DNA of 64,000 nt, taken from the IMG/VR virus record IMGVR_UViG_3300009151_004315, positions 1-64,000 of that record, one strand, 5' to 3'. The translations under genes were made by a program, and so were the position numbers. This stretch comes from a virus. Position 1 is the first letter of the stretch. Every line of letters starts with the position of its first letter. Positions 30,971 through 39,551 of this stretch are shown piece by piece. Below the pieces are notes generated by a model. That model was not told the origin of the DNA. It ran no database searches and saw only the letters and a list, made by a program, of their open reading frames with translations.

Positions 30971-31939
30971 TTATGGACAACTACTGTCATCTACTACTGA
31001 CAACTCAATATTGTGAATATATTTTATTGCCTCTTCCATATTGGTTAGTCTTAATTCTATTAAGTTTTTTTCTGTTTGATTTCCGTATACTACTAGTGTA
31101 GAACCCAAATCATAAAAAGCTGGCTTCTTACCTACAACAGAATCTGGCACATAACATTGCTTAAACGTTATAGTATTCTTAAAATCTTTAATAGTTAACA
31201 AAATGTTAGGTTTATTTCTTTGCATTTTATCTCTAATAGTCGATGTAATAATCATATCGTTAAACTTATATTGATTTTTACTACCAATAACCCAATCTTT
31301 AGGATCCTTTGCCATTACAGTAACATTGCTCGGGCTGGGTGTTAACAATCCATTACTGCCATCCTCTAATATCTTCAATGCTTCATTAAATGAAACAATG
31401 TAGTTATAGTTCCATTTCAATTCTAATGGAATTTCAATGATACCATTGCGATAGCTATCCACTTTAAATTGATGAACCCCTTGAGTAACAGTAAATGCTT
31501 TTTTGGGATAGTCATTTAATACTTGGTTTAACAATCTATCTGCGTTAGCTTTTACTTGTAGAAATGTTTTATATTGGTTAGAGTGTTTATCAGTATCAAA
31601 GTTTTTAACTTCTTTACCCACTCCTAATATTCTATCGGATAACTTACTACTGGCTACTTGAACATCAACAATAACTTGAATATGATTTCCCAATTTAAAT
31701 GTGTTAATGATTTTGTAATCAGTTACATAACCGGCACTATAAACTAAAATTTCATCTTTAACTAGTTTATAGTTGACAGATTCACGTTCTGTGGTTACGA
31801 CTGAGCCAGCAACAATCTCAATCGCTGTTCTAAAAGCATTTAGTTTAGCTTCCTCGAACGTAGATCCTTGACCACTAACCTGCAATGCGTTAGCAAAAGG
31901 TGCTACCAGACATAATAACACTAATAATAGTCTTTTCAT
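30971..31939 (-). CDS. Secreted protein with FlgT/LPP20-like N-terminal domain
   Basis: A 322-residue protein with a signal peptide (KRLLLVLLCLVAPFANA). Next comes a domain like the FlgT N-terminus or LPP20 fold: VSGQGSTFEEAKLNAFRTAIEIVAGSVV, then KILVYSAGYVTDYKIIN-type strands and IQVIVDVQVASSKL. The rest (residues ~120-322) is beta-rich with two Cys and not recognised. It is predicted periplasmic. Its ATG overlaps the stop of the lipoprotein gene, which carries a related domain, so the two probably work together at the envelope, for example in superinfection exclusion or release. The function is unproven. Confidence 0.75.
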   Translation of the reverse strand: MKRLLLVLLCLVAPFANALQVSGQGSTFEEAKLNAFRTAIEIVAGSVVTTERESVNYKLVKDEILVYSAGYVTDYKIINTFKLGNHIQVIVDVQVASSKLSDRILGVGKEVKNFDTDKHSNQYKTFLQVKANADRLLNQVLNDYPKKAFTVTQGVHQFKVDSYRNGIIEIPLELKWNYNYIVSFNEALKILEDGSNGLLTPSPSNVTVMAKDPKDWVIGSKNQYKFNDMIITSTIRDKMQRNKPNILLTIKDFKNTITFKQCYVPDSVVGKKPAFYDLGSTLVVYGNQTEKNLIELRLTNMEEAIKYIHNIELSVVDDSSCP

Positions 31940-32607
31940 TATTGACCAAAGCGTTTACGCATATACATTGCGGCACGTTCAGTATCATGGTCCCAACGAA
32001 TAACTGCCTTAACAGTTTGTCTATCTACGATTTCAGCATCTTTAAGTAATGCACCACGTAGTTTACCTTCAGCATTGTTACGAATGCTTTCACTCAGTGT
32101 ACGAACAACCTCGTTATTGTTTTCACGTACAGCAAAGTTTGTGTCTTTGCTTGCATCTTGGTCACTCATTTCAACTGCTTCATCGGCACTGATACGATTT
32201 TTAATACGATCCTGAGCCTTCTCTACATTCTTTGTAACAGTATTAGAAAAGTTGTTTGAACTAACACCCTCATTCATAAAACGAATTAGTCTTGCCTTCG
32301 CATCCATCTCTGCGGCAATAAATGCACGTTCACGTAATGCTTCACTATTGCCAAAACTATTTGCATAGCCGGTAACTTCAATAGATTGGATTTCACCCTT
32401 GACACACAATGCATCAGTAACACCAAACATACCTGTGCCAAATGCACAAGACCATTCAATCTTGATACCCTGTCGTTTAAAACTAGAGGTAAGTTTTTGT
32501 GTATTAATTGCAGTAATGGGCGCAGATTCTACACTTGCTTTTTTACTGGTTGACGAACATCCAGCTAGCACCAATGCTACTGAAATTGCTACTAGTTTGA
32601 GTTTCAT
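31939..32607 (-). CDS. Lipoprotein with LPP20-like domain
   Basis: A 222-residue protein from the ATG at 32607, chosen for the GGAG site and because it starts a clean lipoprotein signal (KLKLVAISVALVLAGC, lipobox LAGC). The mature part has a LPP20/FlgT-like segment (SIEVTGYANSFGNSEALRERAFIAAEMDAKARLIRF), a helical charged middle and a closing beta strand (VKAVIRWDHD). Anchoring to the outer membrane is likely. It comes from a sigma-70 promoter and leads the two-gene unit with 30971. Confidence 0.78.
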   Translation of the reverse strand: MKLKLVAISVALVLAGCSSTSKKASVESAPITAINTQKLTSSFKRQGIKIEWSCAFGTGMFGVTDALCVKGEIQSIEVTGYANSFGNSEALRERAFIAAEMDAKARLIRFMNEGVSSNNFSNTVTKNVEKAQDRIKNRISADEAVEMSDQDASKDTNFAVRENNNEVVRTLSESIRNNAEGKLRGALLKDAEIVDRQTVKAVIRWDHDTERAAMYMRKRFGQ

Positions 32608-32637
32608 ATATACTCCGATTTTGTTAAAGATGTGTTT

Positions 32638-32666
32638 ATTATACACTACTTTTAACTAAACGTCAA
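32638..32666 (-). promoter_or_regulatory. Sigma-70 promoter (TTGACG-17-TATAAT)
   Basis: Minus-strand promoter for the lipoprotein pair; the -35 overlaps the last codons of the 32663 gene. Confidence 0.8.
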
Positions 32667-34198
32667 CTATTTTGGTTACCCTTTTGAATTTTAATGTAAT
32701 CTTCAATTTGGTAACGCTCATTGTCTGACAACAATTCTGGGTCATACTCGCCCTTTGCAATCATATCAATAAGGTAATCAATGTATTTGGTATTGTACAA
32801 GTATGTATTGCTAGAAGTTTTGGCAATTTCAATCCAATTTTGTCCATCAAATTTGTAAACTTTATTGGGTAATACATCTACACGGGTGAACACATCACCT
32901 TTATCCGAGGAATCAGGAAACTTTGGTCCAAACCCACTGGTAATCTGTTTACCCGAATCTACTGAGATTTTTAAGAATTCCGGATGCATACTGAATAATG
33001 CTTCTTTTTGCATATGTTTACCTTCGTATGCAACATATCCGCCTGGTAATTCTTTAAACGGTAAATCCTGTTTTACCAACATAGTGTGATCCTCATCTGC
33101 TGTGAGTTCAACATCAGGTTCTTTTGTAGCAACCATTGGCTTAGTATCAAAATGAACGAATGGTTTATTCAAATATGGATGTTGTTTTAGTATTGATTCT
33201 TCTTCAAAAGGACCATCACTAACGTCACATAATTTATTTGGGCAAAATAGACCGATGCCAGTAGCATTTATCAATTCAGTACCACACATATAACAGTTGA
33301 TTGGTTCATTAACCGATTCTTTAATCTGTACAATTTGGCCATCTGTTAATGGCCCATCATCAGGTTCATATGCTGGTTCTGTGACAGTGGGAGTTGATAC
33401 TGGTTCAGTCCCTAGAGGGCTGTCACCCTCCTCATCCCATTCTTTACTTGCATTGGCAGCTAATACTAAAGCAATAGCTAAAGGATCAAATACAATAACA
33501 AGTAAAATAATAACCCAACGCACTGATGCCTCTAACATATTGGTATCAGCGTTGTCACCATATATCAACGCGGCAATGTATTTTATCGGACCGACTTCTG
33601 CCTCAACCTTGCGTACCTCGGAAGCAATAGGGGCTCGTTCTTCATTAAGTATTGTAATTTTTTTCTGTTCGGCTTCAATCTCAGCAAGGAGACGCCCACG
33701 TTCCTTTTGTTGACCCCTACGTACAGCCACGGCCTTATCTGCACCCGTTTCTGTTGTACTTCGACCCATAATTTGGTCCACTGCCTCATCCATTTGTTTG
33801 AGAGCTTTGCGATTAACATCTATATTTTCCTTTGATATTTTAATCTTCTCATCGTATAATGCAATCTTAGATTGTACATCACCTGAGGTAACACCTTGTT
33901 CCATGTGTGCTTTGCTTAAGAAGCCAAAGATACCCATGCTTGTTAATAGTGCAAGTGCAATAACAGCAGGTACAAGATATAGTTTAAGTAAGAAGCCGGC
34001 ACGATTCCAATACTTACGTAGCCAAACAGTTGTGGTAATCTTACCTATTTCAAGGATACCGCCCATGATGATAACAGGAACAACCGCACCTGCAAAGATG
34101 GCGGTTAATCCAATGATACTATACCAGGCTGCGACTGAGCTAAGTGCAAGAGCAACCAATAGTGTAAGATTTGAGAATGATAGAAATTTTAAGCGCAT
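32663..34198 (-). CDS. Large membrane protein with coiled-coil loop and zinc-ribbon C-terminus
   Basis: A 511-residue protein. Three to four membrane helices lie near residues 8-28, 33-52, 75-95 and 225-245. Between the last two is a long charged coiled coil (IALYDEKIKISKENIDVNRKA ... EAEQKKITILNEERAPI). After the final helix a ~260-residue soluble part holds a zinc-ribbon-like CYMCGTELINATG...FCPNKLC and an acidic region. I associate the N-terminal half with unnamed membrane proteins of T4-like aquatic phages. Function unknown; an inner-membrane scaffold is possible. It follows the 34206 gene by 7 nt. Confidence 0.75.
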   Translation of the reverse strand: MRLKFLSFSNLTLLVALALSSVAAWYSIIGLTAIFAGAVVPVIIMGGILEIGKITTTVWLRKYWNRAGFLLKLYLVPAVIALALLTSMGIFGFLSKAHMEQGVTSGDVQSKIALYDEKIKISKENIDVNRKALKQMDEAVDQIMGRSTTETGADKAVAVRRGQQKERGRLLAEIEAEQKKITILNEERAPIASEVRKVEAEVGPIKYIAALIYGDNADTNMLEASVRWVIILLVIVFDPLAIALVLAANASKEWDEEGDSPLGTEPVSTPTVTEPAYEPDDGPLTDGQIVQIKESVNEPINCYMCGTELINATGIGLFCPNKLCDVSDGPFEEESILKQHPYLNKPFVHFDTKPMVATKEPDVELTADEDHTMLVKQDLPFKELPGGYVAYEGKHMQKEALFSMHPEFLKISVDSGKQITSGFGPKFPDSSDKGDVFTRVDVLPNKVYKFDGQNWIEIAKTSSNTYLYNTKYIDYLIDMIAKGEYDPELLSDNERYQIEDYIKIQKGNQNS

Positions 34199-34205
34199 CT
34201 AATAT

Positions 34206-34412
34206 TTAGTCTTTAAATAGGTAGCCATAAGTGTTGATAAATTCCTCTACTCCCATTACATATCTGACAGGTATACCAGGTCCTGTTTTAGTCATATAAG
34301 TGACCCAGTATATCCCTTCATCACGTAATTTAATTTGTGTGACAGTGATTGTAGCACCATCTTCAAATACAAAAGATTTACCAACTAGCTTTTCTAGTTC
34401 TGGTGGAATCAT
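34206..34412 (-). CDS. Small conserved phage protein
   Basis: A 68-residue protein (MIPPELEKLVGKSFVFEDGATITVTQIKL) with a likely five-strand beta fold and the ending VEEFINTYGYLFKD. It is coupled to the acidic protein gene by ATGA. No function known. Confidence 0.65.
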   Translation of the reverse strand: MIPPELEKLVGKSFVFEDGATITVTQIKLRDEGIYWVTYMTKTGPGIPVRYVMGVEEFINTYGYLFKD

Positions 34413-35734
34413 TTTGCATTATGATACACATCAAACTGTGACCACTGACCTCGCCAGTTTTCATGTTCACTATCCATACCTTCATCACCAAGTTCTTCAC
34501 CATCATATACTAATCGTGTGACTACGCTTGTGCCTTGAATATCCCAGTTGAATACTTTCAGTTTCTTAGGTTCAAATGCACCTTCAATACTTGTTTGAAT
34601 ACAACTGCCCTTACCACCTTGTGTCCACATCAACCAGTAACCTTTACCTAGATGTTCTGGATAGAGTTCTTCTACTTCTTCTGATGCTTCCCAACGGCTA
34701 TCTTCTTCTCCGTGTGCGTCACTAAAGAATGATTCAATGTCGCCGTCATAGATTGTCTCGCCTGCACTATTTTCAATGGTCATACGGGTATCGTCTTGGT
34801 CAAAGCCCCAGAATGAATGTTTACCTTGATACTCATAATAAGGCAAATCAAATCGTGCCGCCTTAGGAGTTTTGTTCTCATCGTAGTCATAATTCTCGTT
34901 AAGTGCATCACTCAAGTCATCTTCGTGATCCTCATTACTCCAGTAATCATATTGTTGTTTCTTAATCTTATGTACGCCAATCTCACGTGTACGACCCCAG
35001 ATACGAATTGTATATGTATCTTCAGGATAAATTTCTTTTAATGAATCATCATCCTCAACTACAATATTTTCAAAGGGCCATTCAGCAGTTTCTACGAAAT
35101 TACTATCTGGAGTGGGCCATTGTGTAGTAGGAGTATCCACTATTAATTTTTCAAACTCCAGTTTGAGTTCTTCTAATCCTGCTTCTAACTCAGCAGTATC
35201 TACATGTTCTTCTTCCTCTTCATCAAGGGCTTCTTTAGCCCAACGTGCTTCACGTTCTGCTTTTTCTTGTTCTTCTTTAACACCGGCTTCTGTTAATACG
35301 AGATTGCTATCACACATTGGACAAATCTTAACAGCCTCATCTAATTGTTTGCCACCTTTATATACCCAAGACATTTCAGCATCATAACTTTGACCAACCC
35401 ATTTACAATTACTACATTTGTGCGTGGGTTTTGGTGGCTCGGGTTCAACATGCCAACTAGATTTGTCACCTAATTCATATGTAACTTCGTAACCACCTTT
35501 GCGGTCAGTCCAACAGTCATCATATTGAAATTCCCATTCAATGTCAACATCATTTTCGTTGGCATCGTCAAGCACTTCTTCATAATCAATTTCACCTGCC
35601 TCGAGGTCTGCGAGTTTTTGTGCAATCTCATCTTCATCTAAGTCAGGATAGATTTCACTTAATAGTGCTTCATCAATTTCAATAGCATATTGTCTATCGT
35701 GTTGATGCCATTCATGTTTTACGACTGTTACCAT
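34409..35734 (-). CDS. Large acidic protein with zinc ribbon
   Basis: A 441-residue, strongly acidic protein. It has a four-Cys zinc ribbon around residues 100-145 (CSNCKWVG ... CPMCDSN), a Glu-rich helical stretch (ALDEEEEEHVDTAELEAGLEEL), and several beta-type W/Y-rich blocks towards the C-terminus. The segment FVETAEWPFENI resembles FVATTAWPF at the end of the 37630 protein, so the two may share a domain. Strong acidity suggests a possible DNA-mimic or ribosome/RNA-polymerase-binding role, but that is speculation. AGGAGG precedes the ATG. Confidence 0.7.
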   Translation of the reverse strand: MVTVVKHEWHQHDRQYAIEIDEALLSEIYPDLDEDEIAQKLADLEAGEIDYEEVLDDANENDVDIEWEFQYDDCWTDRKGGYEVTYELGDKSSWHVEPEPPKPTHKCSNCKWVGQSYDAEMSWVYKGGKQLDEAVKICPMCDSNLVLTEAGVKEEQEKAEREARWAKEALDEEEEEHVDTAELEAGLEELKLEFEKLIVDTPTTQWPTPDSNFVETAEWPFENIVVEDDDSLKEIYPEDTYTIRIWGRTREIGVHKIKKQQYDYWSNEDHEDDLSDALNENYDYDENKTPKAARFDLPYYEYQGKHSFWGFDQDDTRMTIENSAGETIYDGDIESFFSDAHGEEDSRWEASEEVEELYPEHLGKGYWLMWTQGGKGSCIQTSIEGAFEPKKLKVFNWDIQGTSVVTRLVYDGEELGDEGMDSEHENWRGQWSQFDVYHNAK

Positions 35735-35849
35735 TTTGTGCCTCCTTAGCGTTCTGGTAAATTTTCTTTAATATATCTACTATTGGACGAACTATCCATC
35801 CACCCCAAACTATACCACAAATAAAATAAATCCATTCATTGAAAGTCAT
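35712..35849 (-). CDS. Small membrane protein
   Basis: A 45-residue frame beginning MTFNEWIYFICGIVWGGWIV, a single membrane helix followed by a basic tail. It starts 13 nt after the ligase gene and overlaps the acidic-protein gene by 23 nt. No clear ribosome-binding site. Called because it fills the gap and has the typical shape of small phage membrane proteins. Confidence 0.5.
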   Translation of the reverse strand: MTFNEWIYFICGIVWGGWIVRPIVDILKKIYQNAKEAQNGNSRKT

Positions 35850-35861
35850 AATGTCATTGTA

Positions 35862-37196
35862 TCACTTATCGTCACGGAAACGAACAAATCTGGGGAAACG
35901 CAAACTATATGTACCATCTTGGTTCTGTGTAATTACATCACATAAGACTTCACAAGTGCGACCAATGACCAAATTACGGTTAGTGTAATAATCATCTCTA
36001 TCAACATCACTAAAGCCACTACCCACATTGACTGTAATTTCTTTCCCGTCGTCAACTCCATGACAAACCAGTGCTCCAAGTCTTCCCAAGTTTCTACCAG
36101 TACCTTCTTCAACACCTACGACCTCCAAATCTACAGTTAATGTTGGCTTCCATTTCATCCAATCAGTGCTACGTTTACAGATATATGGAGCTTCTAATTC
36201 TTTAATCATAATGCCTTCAAACCCTGCATTGACATTGTCCTTAGCATAACGCATCAATTGATCCTTACCTGCGGCTGTATCTAAGTCAACCATGATGTGT
36301 GGTAATAGTTCAACATTGGGCATAGTGTCAACCACGTGCCGAATGTGTTCAAGGATATCGATACGTTTACGCAGTTGACTATTCCAATGTCCTTCACGGA
36401 AATCACTCAATGGAATAATATCAAAGATATTAAACACACTGTCATCAGCCTGCACGTTGTCTTTTCTACGTGCTTGTCGCATCAGTTCTTGGAATGTATT
36501 ACCGATCACTTCACCGTCTAATACGAACCCGTTAATCAATGCGTTCTGATGTCCTCTAGCAATTTTAATCCAGTTCTCACGCACCTGTTCTTCAATGTGA
36601 CCAAAGTTGTCAAACTGTTTGCCGTTACGACTGAAACAGATAGTAGTCACATCACCAAAGTCACTTGGGATAACCATTAGTAACACACGAACACCATCAA
36701 GCTTTGGCTCAAGACGTTTAACACCTTTCATCTCAGGACGACCCTCGCTATTAGTTGCTAGTTGACAACCAAAGATTGGGATCTCGTAATCAGTTTTTTT
36801 ACAGATTTTATTAACTGTCTTATCGCTGATACCTGCACGTAAGTCTCTACGCAATACAGGTGCTAAGAATGTATTCCATTCACTACTATCAAAACGCTCT
36901 GCCATTTCCTGAATAGCATCACGTGCGGCATGACCTGTCAATCTACGTTGGCTAAGTTGTAACATCAATTCATTAAACTCTTCCCAGGGATTTTCTGCAT
37001 CACTAATACCTACTGTGTCTGGTACTTGGCGAACACCAAACGTAACGTAAGGATTGTAACACGCTTTTACAAAAGACAAGAAATTGATAGCGTTTGTACT
37101 ACCTAGGACACTTGCCTCTAATGCTCGTTTGATAACGTCTTCCTTGTGTAGGCGACTATCTGATTCGTTTAGTTTATTAATCCAACTTGCACTCAT
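35862..37196 (-). CDS. ATP-dependent DNA ligase (T4 gp30-like)
   Basis: A 444-residue ligase with an N-terminal helical DNA-binding domain (1-150) and the nucleotidyltransferase core. Motif I is EPKLDGVRVL with the lysine that takes AMP, motif III is VLDGEVIG, motif IV is FEGIMIK and motif V is WMKWKP. An OB domain follows. It seals nicks in DNA during replication and repair, as T4 gene 30 does. It is co-translated with a 49-residue gene before it (ATGA). Complete and probably active. Confidence 0.95.
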   Translation of the reverse strand: MSASWINKLNESDSRLHKEDVIKRALEASVLGSTNAINFLSFVKACYNPYVTFGVRQVPDTVGISDAENPWEEFNELMLQLSQRRLTGHAARDAIQEMAERFDSSEWNTFLAPVLRRDLRAGISDKTVNKICKKTDYEIPIFGCQLATNSEGRPEMKGVKRLEPKLDGVRVLLMVIPSDFGDVTTICFSRNGKQFDNFGHIEEQVRENWIKIARGHQNALINGFVLDGEVIGNTFQELMRQARRKDNVQADDSVFNIFDIIPLSDFREGHWNSQLRKRIDILEHIRHVVDTMPNVELLPHIMVDLDTAAGKDQLMRYAKDNVNAGFEGIMIKELEAPYICKRSTDWMKWKPTLTVDLEVVGVEEGTGRNLGRLGALVCHGVDDGKEITVNVGSGFSDVDRDDYYTNRNLVIGRTCEVLCDVITQNQDGTYSLRFPRFVRFRDDK

Positions 37197-37342
37197 TTTT
37201 CACTCCATTCACAGGTACAGTATTGAAACTCATGTCGGGTTTCATCTATAGGTAGATAATCAAACTCAGGGCAATAGTGTGCCTTCTCACCAGTCAATAT
37301 CTTACCGTGTATTTGTAAGCAATCTTTTTCAAACTCGGTCAT
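37193..37342 (-). CDS. Small Cys-containing protein before the ligase
   Basis: A 49-residue frame (MTEFEKDCLQIHGKI ... HYCPEFDYLPIDETRHEFQYCTCEWSEK) with four Cys, two as CTC near the end. It is joined by ATGA overlaps to the gene before it (37339) and to the ligase after it, which is good evidence that it is real. Function unknown; zinc binding is possible. Confidence 0.65.
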   Translation of the reverse strand: MTEFEKDCLQIHGKILTGEKAHYCPEFDYLPIDETRHEFQYCTCEWSEK

Positions 37343-37626
37343 TCTGTAACTCCAAAATGTTGTTTAATCAAATTCGAAGCAAGGAATGGTTCCGCAGTAT
37401 CAGCAATCTCGGCGCATTTAAGAACAATCAACTCAGCGAACTTTTCATATACTGTGTCGTCGGGCATTGTTACATATTTTACGCCCGCCTGTTCAAGTAG
37501 TTCTCTAATTCGTTCGTTCTTTTTAAGTTTTAGTTTAGGAGCATACGGACCTCTACTACAAACGTGTGCAACATCAAAGTCTGGGTAAGTGCCTGCACAA
37601 TGCTGGCAAACAAATCGCTTATTCAT
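37339..37626 (-). CDS. FAELIV-family small protein with Cys motif
   Basis: A 95-residue protein. Residues 1-30 hold Cys pairs (FVCQHC ... HVCSRG) that may bind zinc. The rest (ERIRELLEQAGV, VYEKFAELIVLKCAEIADTAEPFLASNLIKQHFG) belongs to a small helical family with at least four more members here (39122, 39345, 45600, 56370). Function unknown. Confidence 0.7.
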   Translation of the reverse strand: MNKRFVCQHCAGTYPDFDVAHVCSRGPYAPKLKLKKNERIRELLEQAGVKYVTMPDDTVYEKFAELIVLKCAEIADTAEPFLASNLIKQHFGVTE

Positions 37627-37629
37627 ATA

Positions 37630-38115
37630 TTATCCTGAGAATGGCCACGCTGTCGTTGCGACAAAAGGTGGACGGGGTTTAAGTTCTATTGTTTCAATAG
37701 TCTCATTATACACGTCCTCGTCAATTTTGTCAACAGTAAACGGACCCAAAATAGTAATAGTATCCTCTTCAACTTCCCAATTATGTTCACCATCATAGAG
37801 CCAACCTGCACCACCGTCTGCCCAAAGTTGTTCAATTTCTTCTTTTTCTTCTTCGGTGAAACTGTCATCAAACTCAAAATCTACTGCACAAAGGTCCTCA
37901 AGTTCACAGCCCCAACCAATAGTAGGATCGACACAATGGTATCTGTCATCACTAAAGGGTAGTTCATCTTCATCTTCTACAAATCCTTGACCCCAACGAT
38001 ATAGTTCAGTAACACTCCAACCACGGATATTACCTTGTTCATCTTTGCTGTAAACATCATAGTATGCCTCAACGGATTTTTTATCTTGTGGTTTAATTCT
38101 GTATAGTATATTCAT
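37630..38115 (-). CDS. Acidic phage protein
   Basis: A 161-residue, strongly acidic protein from the ATG at 38115, chosen for AAGGAG 7 nt upstream. It contains W/Y-rich turns (GWSVTELYRWGQGF, GGAGWLYDGEHNWEVEED) and ends FVATTAWPFSG, similar to FVETAEWPF in the 34409 protein. It overlaps the cyclotransferase-like gene by 23 nt. No enzyme motif. DNA mimicry is a speculative role. Confidence 0.65.
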   Translation of the reverse strand: MNILYRIKPQDKKSVEAYYDVYSKDEQGNIRGWSVTELYRWGQGFVEDEDELPFSDDRYHCVDPTIGWGCELEDLCAVDFEFDDSFTEEEKEEIEQLWADGGAGWLYDGEHNWEVEEDTITILGPFTVDKIDEDVYNETIETIELKPRPPFVATTAWPFSG

Positions 38116-38533
38116 TATATTCTCCTTGTAAAAGCATATCAATATGCGCTGTTAAATTATCTACATCCAAACCATGTGCCAGATAACCTTCATATAAACA
38201 GTTATCATAACCCACACTTGGTGCAATTTCTGGACCTTTACTATTCATAATATAAGCCATAGCAACTGAACCATCAAGTAATACTACATCAATCTTATTA
38301 TAATAATAAGGATAACCTTCTAATCTATCTAATGATTTTTCACACTCAGGTGTAATCTCCCACAATACACCTTCCATTGCACTACCGGGAACAAGGTCAA
38401 TATCGGCGTGGTGTCTAAACTTTAACTCAAAGTTAGGCAATACACAACGACCGAGACTAACCGCTTTTGGACAACGATTATTCATCTCGGCAATATTTGT
38501 ATTCATACCATATGCAAAATAATATCTGTTCAT
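38093..38533 (-). CDS. Gamma-glutamylcyclotransferase-like protein
   Basis: A 146-residue protein with the GGCT/AIG2 fold pattern: YYFAYGMNTN (substrate loop, usually YGSN), GVLWEITPECEKSLDRLEGYP with the catalytic Glu region, and a closing GYLAHGL-type segment. Such enzymes release 5-oxoproline from gamma-glutamyl compounds; phage copies exist without a known role. It shares its last base with the next gene start. Activity on glutathione or gamma-glutamylamines is inferred from the family only. Confidence 0.82.
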   Translation of the reverse strand: MNRYYFAYGMNTNIAEMNNRCPKAVSLGRCVLPNFELKFRHHADIDLVPGSAMEGVLWEITPECEKSLDRLEGYPYYYNKIDVVLLDGSVAMAYIMNSKGPEIAPSVGYDNCLYEGYLAHGLDVDNLTAHIDMLLQGEYNEYTIQN

Positions 38534-38961
38534 TACCAGCTACTGTTATAAAATACTTTCAATCCTAAGAACACTTCTGCCTTAGCGTTATTTACAAACT
38601 CAAGGTCTTGTTCATAGTAATGACTGTCAGCGGGATTACCAAAGAAGAAACCTTGTGTATCTGGAAGTTGACTATGCCGAATCGCTCGTTCAAGTTCATC
38701 CAAATCATCCCAAGTTAGTTCAAGTTCAATGCCATTGAATGTAGCATCACTATTACCTGTACCGGGCATACCCTTGCTTCGCCAAAGACGTTCCATCCAA
38801 CCATGCAAGTTAGGATGTTTACGCCAATAAGCAATTTCGTATGGCTTAGTAACAGTTGTACTTACAAATTCATTAACTGTTTTATCAAACTCGGCAGTTT
38901 CATAATAATCATTGTATTGCCCTTTCTTGTTGGCAACATATGCATACATATCTAGTCCCAT
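38533..38961 (-). CDS. Conserved phage protein of unknown function
   Basis: A 142-residue protein from the ATG at 38961, after GGAGGAG. It starts MGLDMYAYVANKK and contains YWRKHPNLHGWMERLWRSKG, a block I associate with a widespread unnamed phage family. The middle is acidic and helical (IELELTWDDLDELERAIRHSQLP). It binds no recognised cofactor. Confidence 0.72.
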   Translation of the reverse strand: MGLDMYAYVANKKGQYNDYYETAEFDKTVNEFVSTTVTKPYEIAYWRKHPNLHGWMERLWRSKGMPGTGNSDATFNGIELELTWDDLDELERAIRHSQLPDTQGFFFGNPADSHYYEQDLEFVNNAKAEVFLGLKVFYNSSW

Positions 38962-38990
38962 AATCTCCTCCACCTTTTTACGTTTATATT

Positions 38991-39119
38991 TCACTTTGTT
39001 TGTTCAATAGTCACTTCTTTAACCTTGTCTATGCTTTTATCAGCCATCTTAGCAATACCACTAAAGCCAACTGTTGAGACAACGATACCAAGAACAAAGC
39101 CTACTAATAAATTTATCAT
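38991..39119 (-). CDS. Small membrane protein
   Basis: A 42-residue protein from the ATG at 39119 (GGAG 10 nt before it), with one membrane helix (INLLVGFVLGIVVSTVGF) and a short basic tail. Longer starts would run through the upstream gene. Function unknown. Confidence 0.6.
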   Translation of the reverse strand: MINLLVGFVLGIVVSTVGFSGIAKMADKSIDKVKEVTIEQTK

Positions 39120-39121
39120 TT

Positions 39122-39355
39122 TCAAATCTCCGGAAATTCTAATTTTTGCCAATCTTCGGCATACTCTGTTTTTAACACAGTTGCCGCATCTGTATAGCCA
39201 TGATTGACTAATGTTTGAATACACTTTTCTACAATCAAACTAGCAAAAGCATCAGGATCAAAATCATATGTATATGTAGAACGATTACCTTCACCGTCTA
39301 CTTCAACATAACCTTTGGCTTCTTTAAAAAGTTTTTCGATATCTTTATTCATCAT
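39122..39355 (-). CDS. FAELIV-family small protein
   Basis: A 77-residue protein (NKDIEKLFKEAKGY ... FDPDAFASLIVEKCIQTLVNHGYTDAATVLK). It shares the F-A-x-L-I-V-x-x-C helix with the paralogues at 37339, 39345, 45600 and 56370. Two adjacent ATGs could start it. It overlaps the 39345 gene by 11 nt. Unknown role. Confidence 0.65.
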   Translation of the reverse strand: MMNKDIEKLFKEAKGYVEVDGEGNRSTYTYDFDPDAFASLIVEKCIQTLVNHGYTDAATVLKTEYAEDWQKLEFPEI

Positions 39356-39551
39356 TCAACTCCACCATTCCAAAATGTATAAGTAAATCTCTACCCAATA
39401 ACGGACCATGTTCCCATGCACTACATGCATAACGATTACATTCCTGAACAATCAACTCGGCAAACTTTTCCATATTATTCGGCAATCCAATTTCCAAAAA
39501 GTCTTTTGAGTAACCAGCCTGTTCAGCAAATTCTTTAAATAGAATGTTCAT
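39345..39551 (-). CDS. FAELIV-family small protein
   Basis: A 68-residue paralogue (FKEFAEQAGYSKDFLE, MEKFAELIVQECNRYACSAWEHGPLLGRDLLIHFGM). Coupled by ATGA to the OB-fold-like gene before it and overlapping the next family member. Function unknown. Confidence 0.65.
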   Translation of the reverse strand: MNILFKEFAEQAGYSKDFLEIGLPNNMEKFAELIVQECNRYACSAWEHGPLLGRDLLIHFGMVELNDE

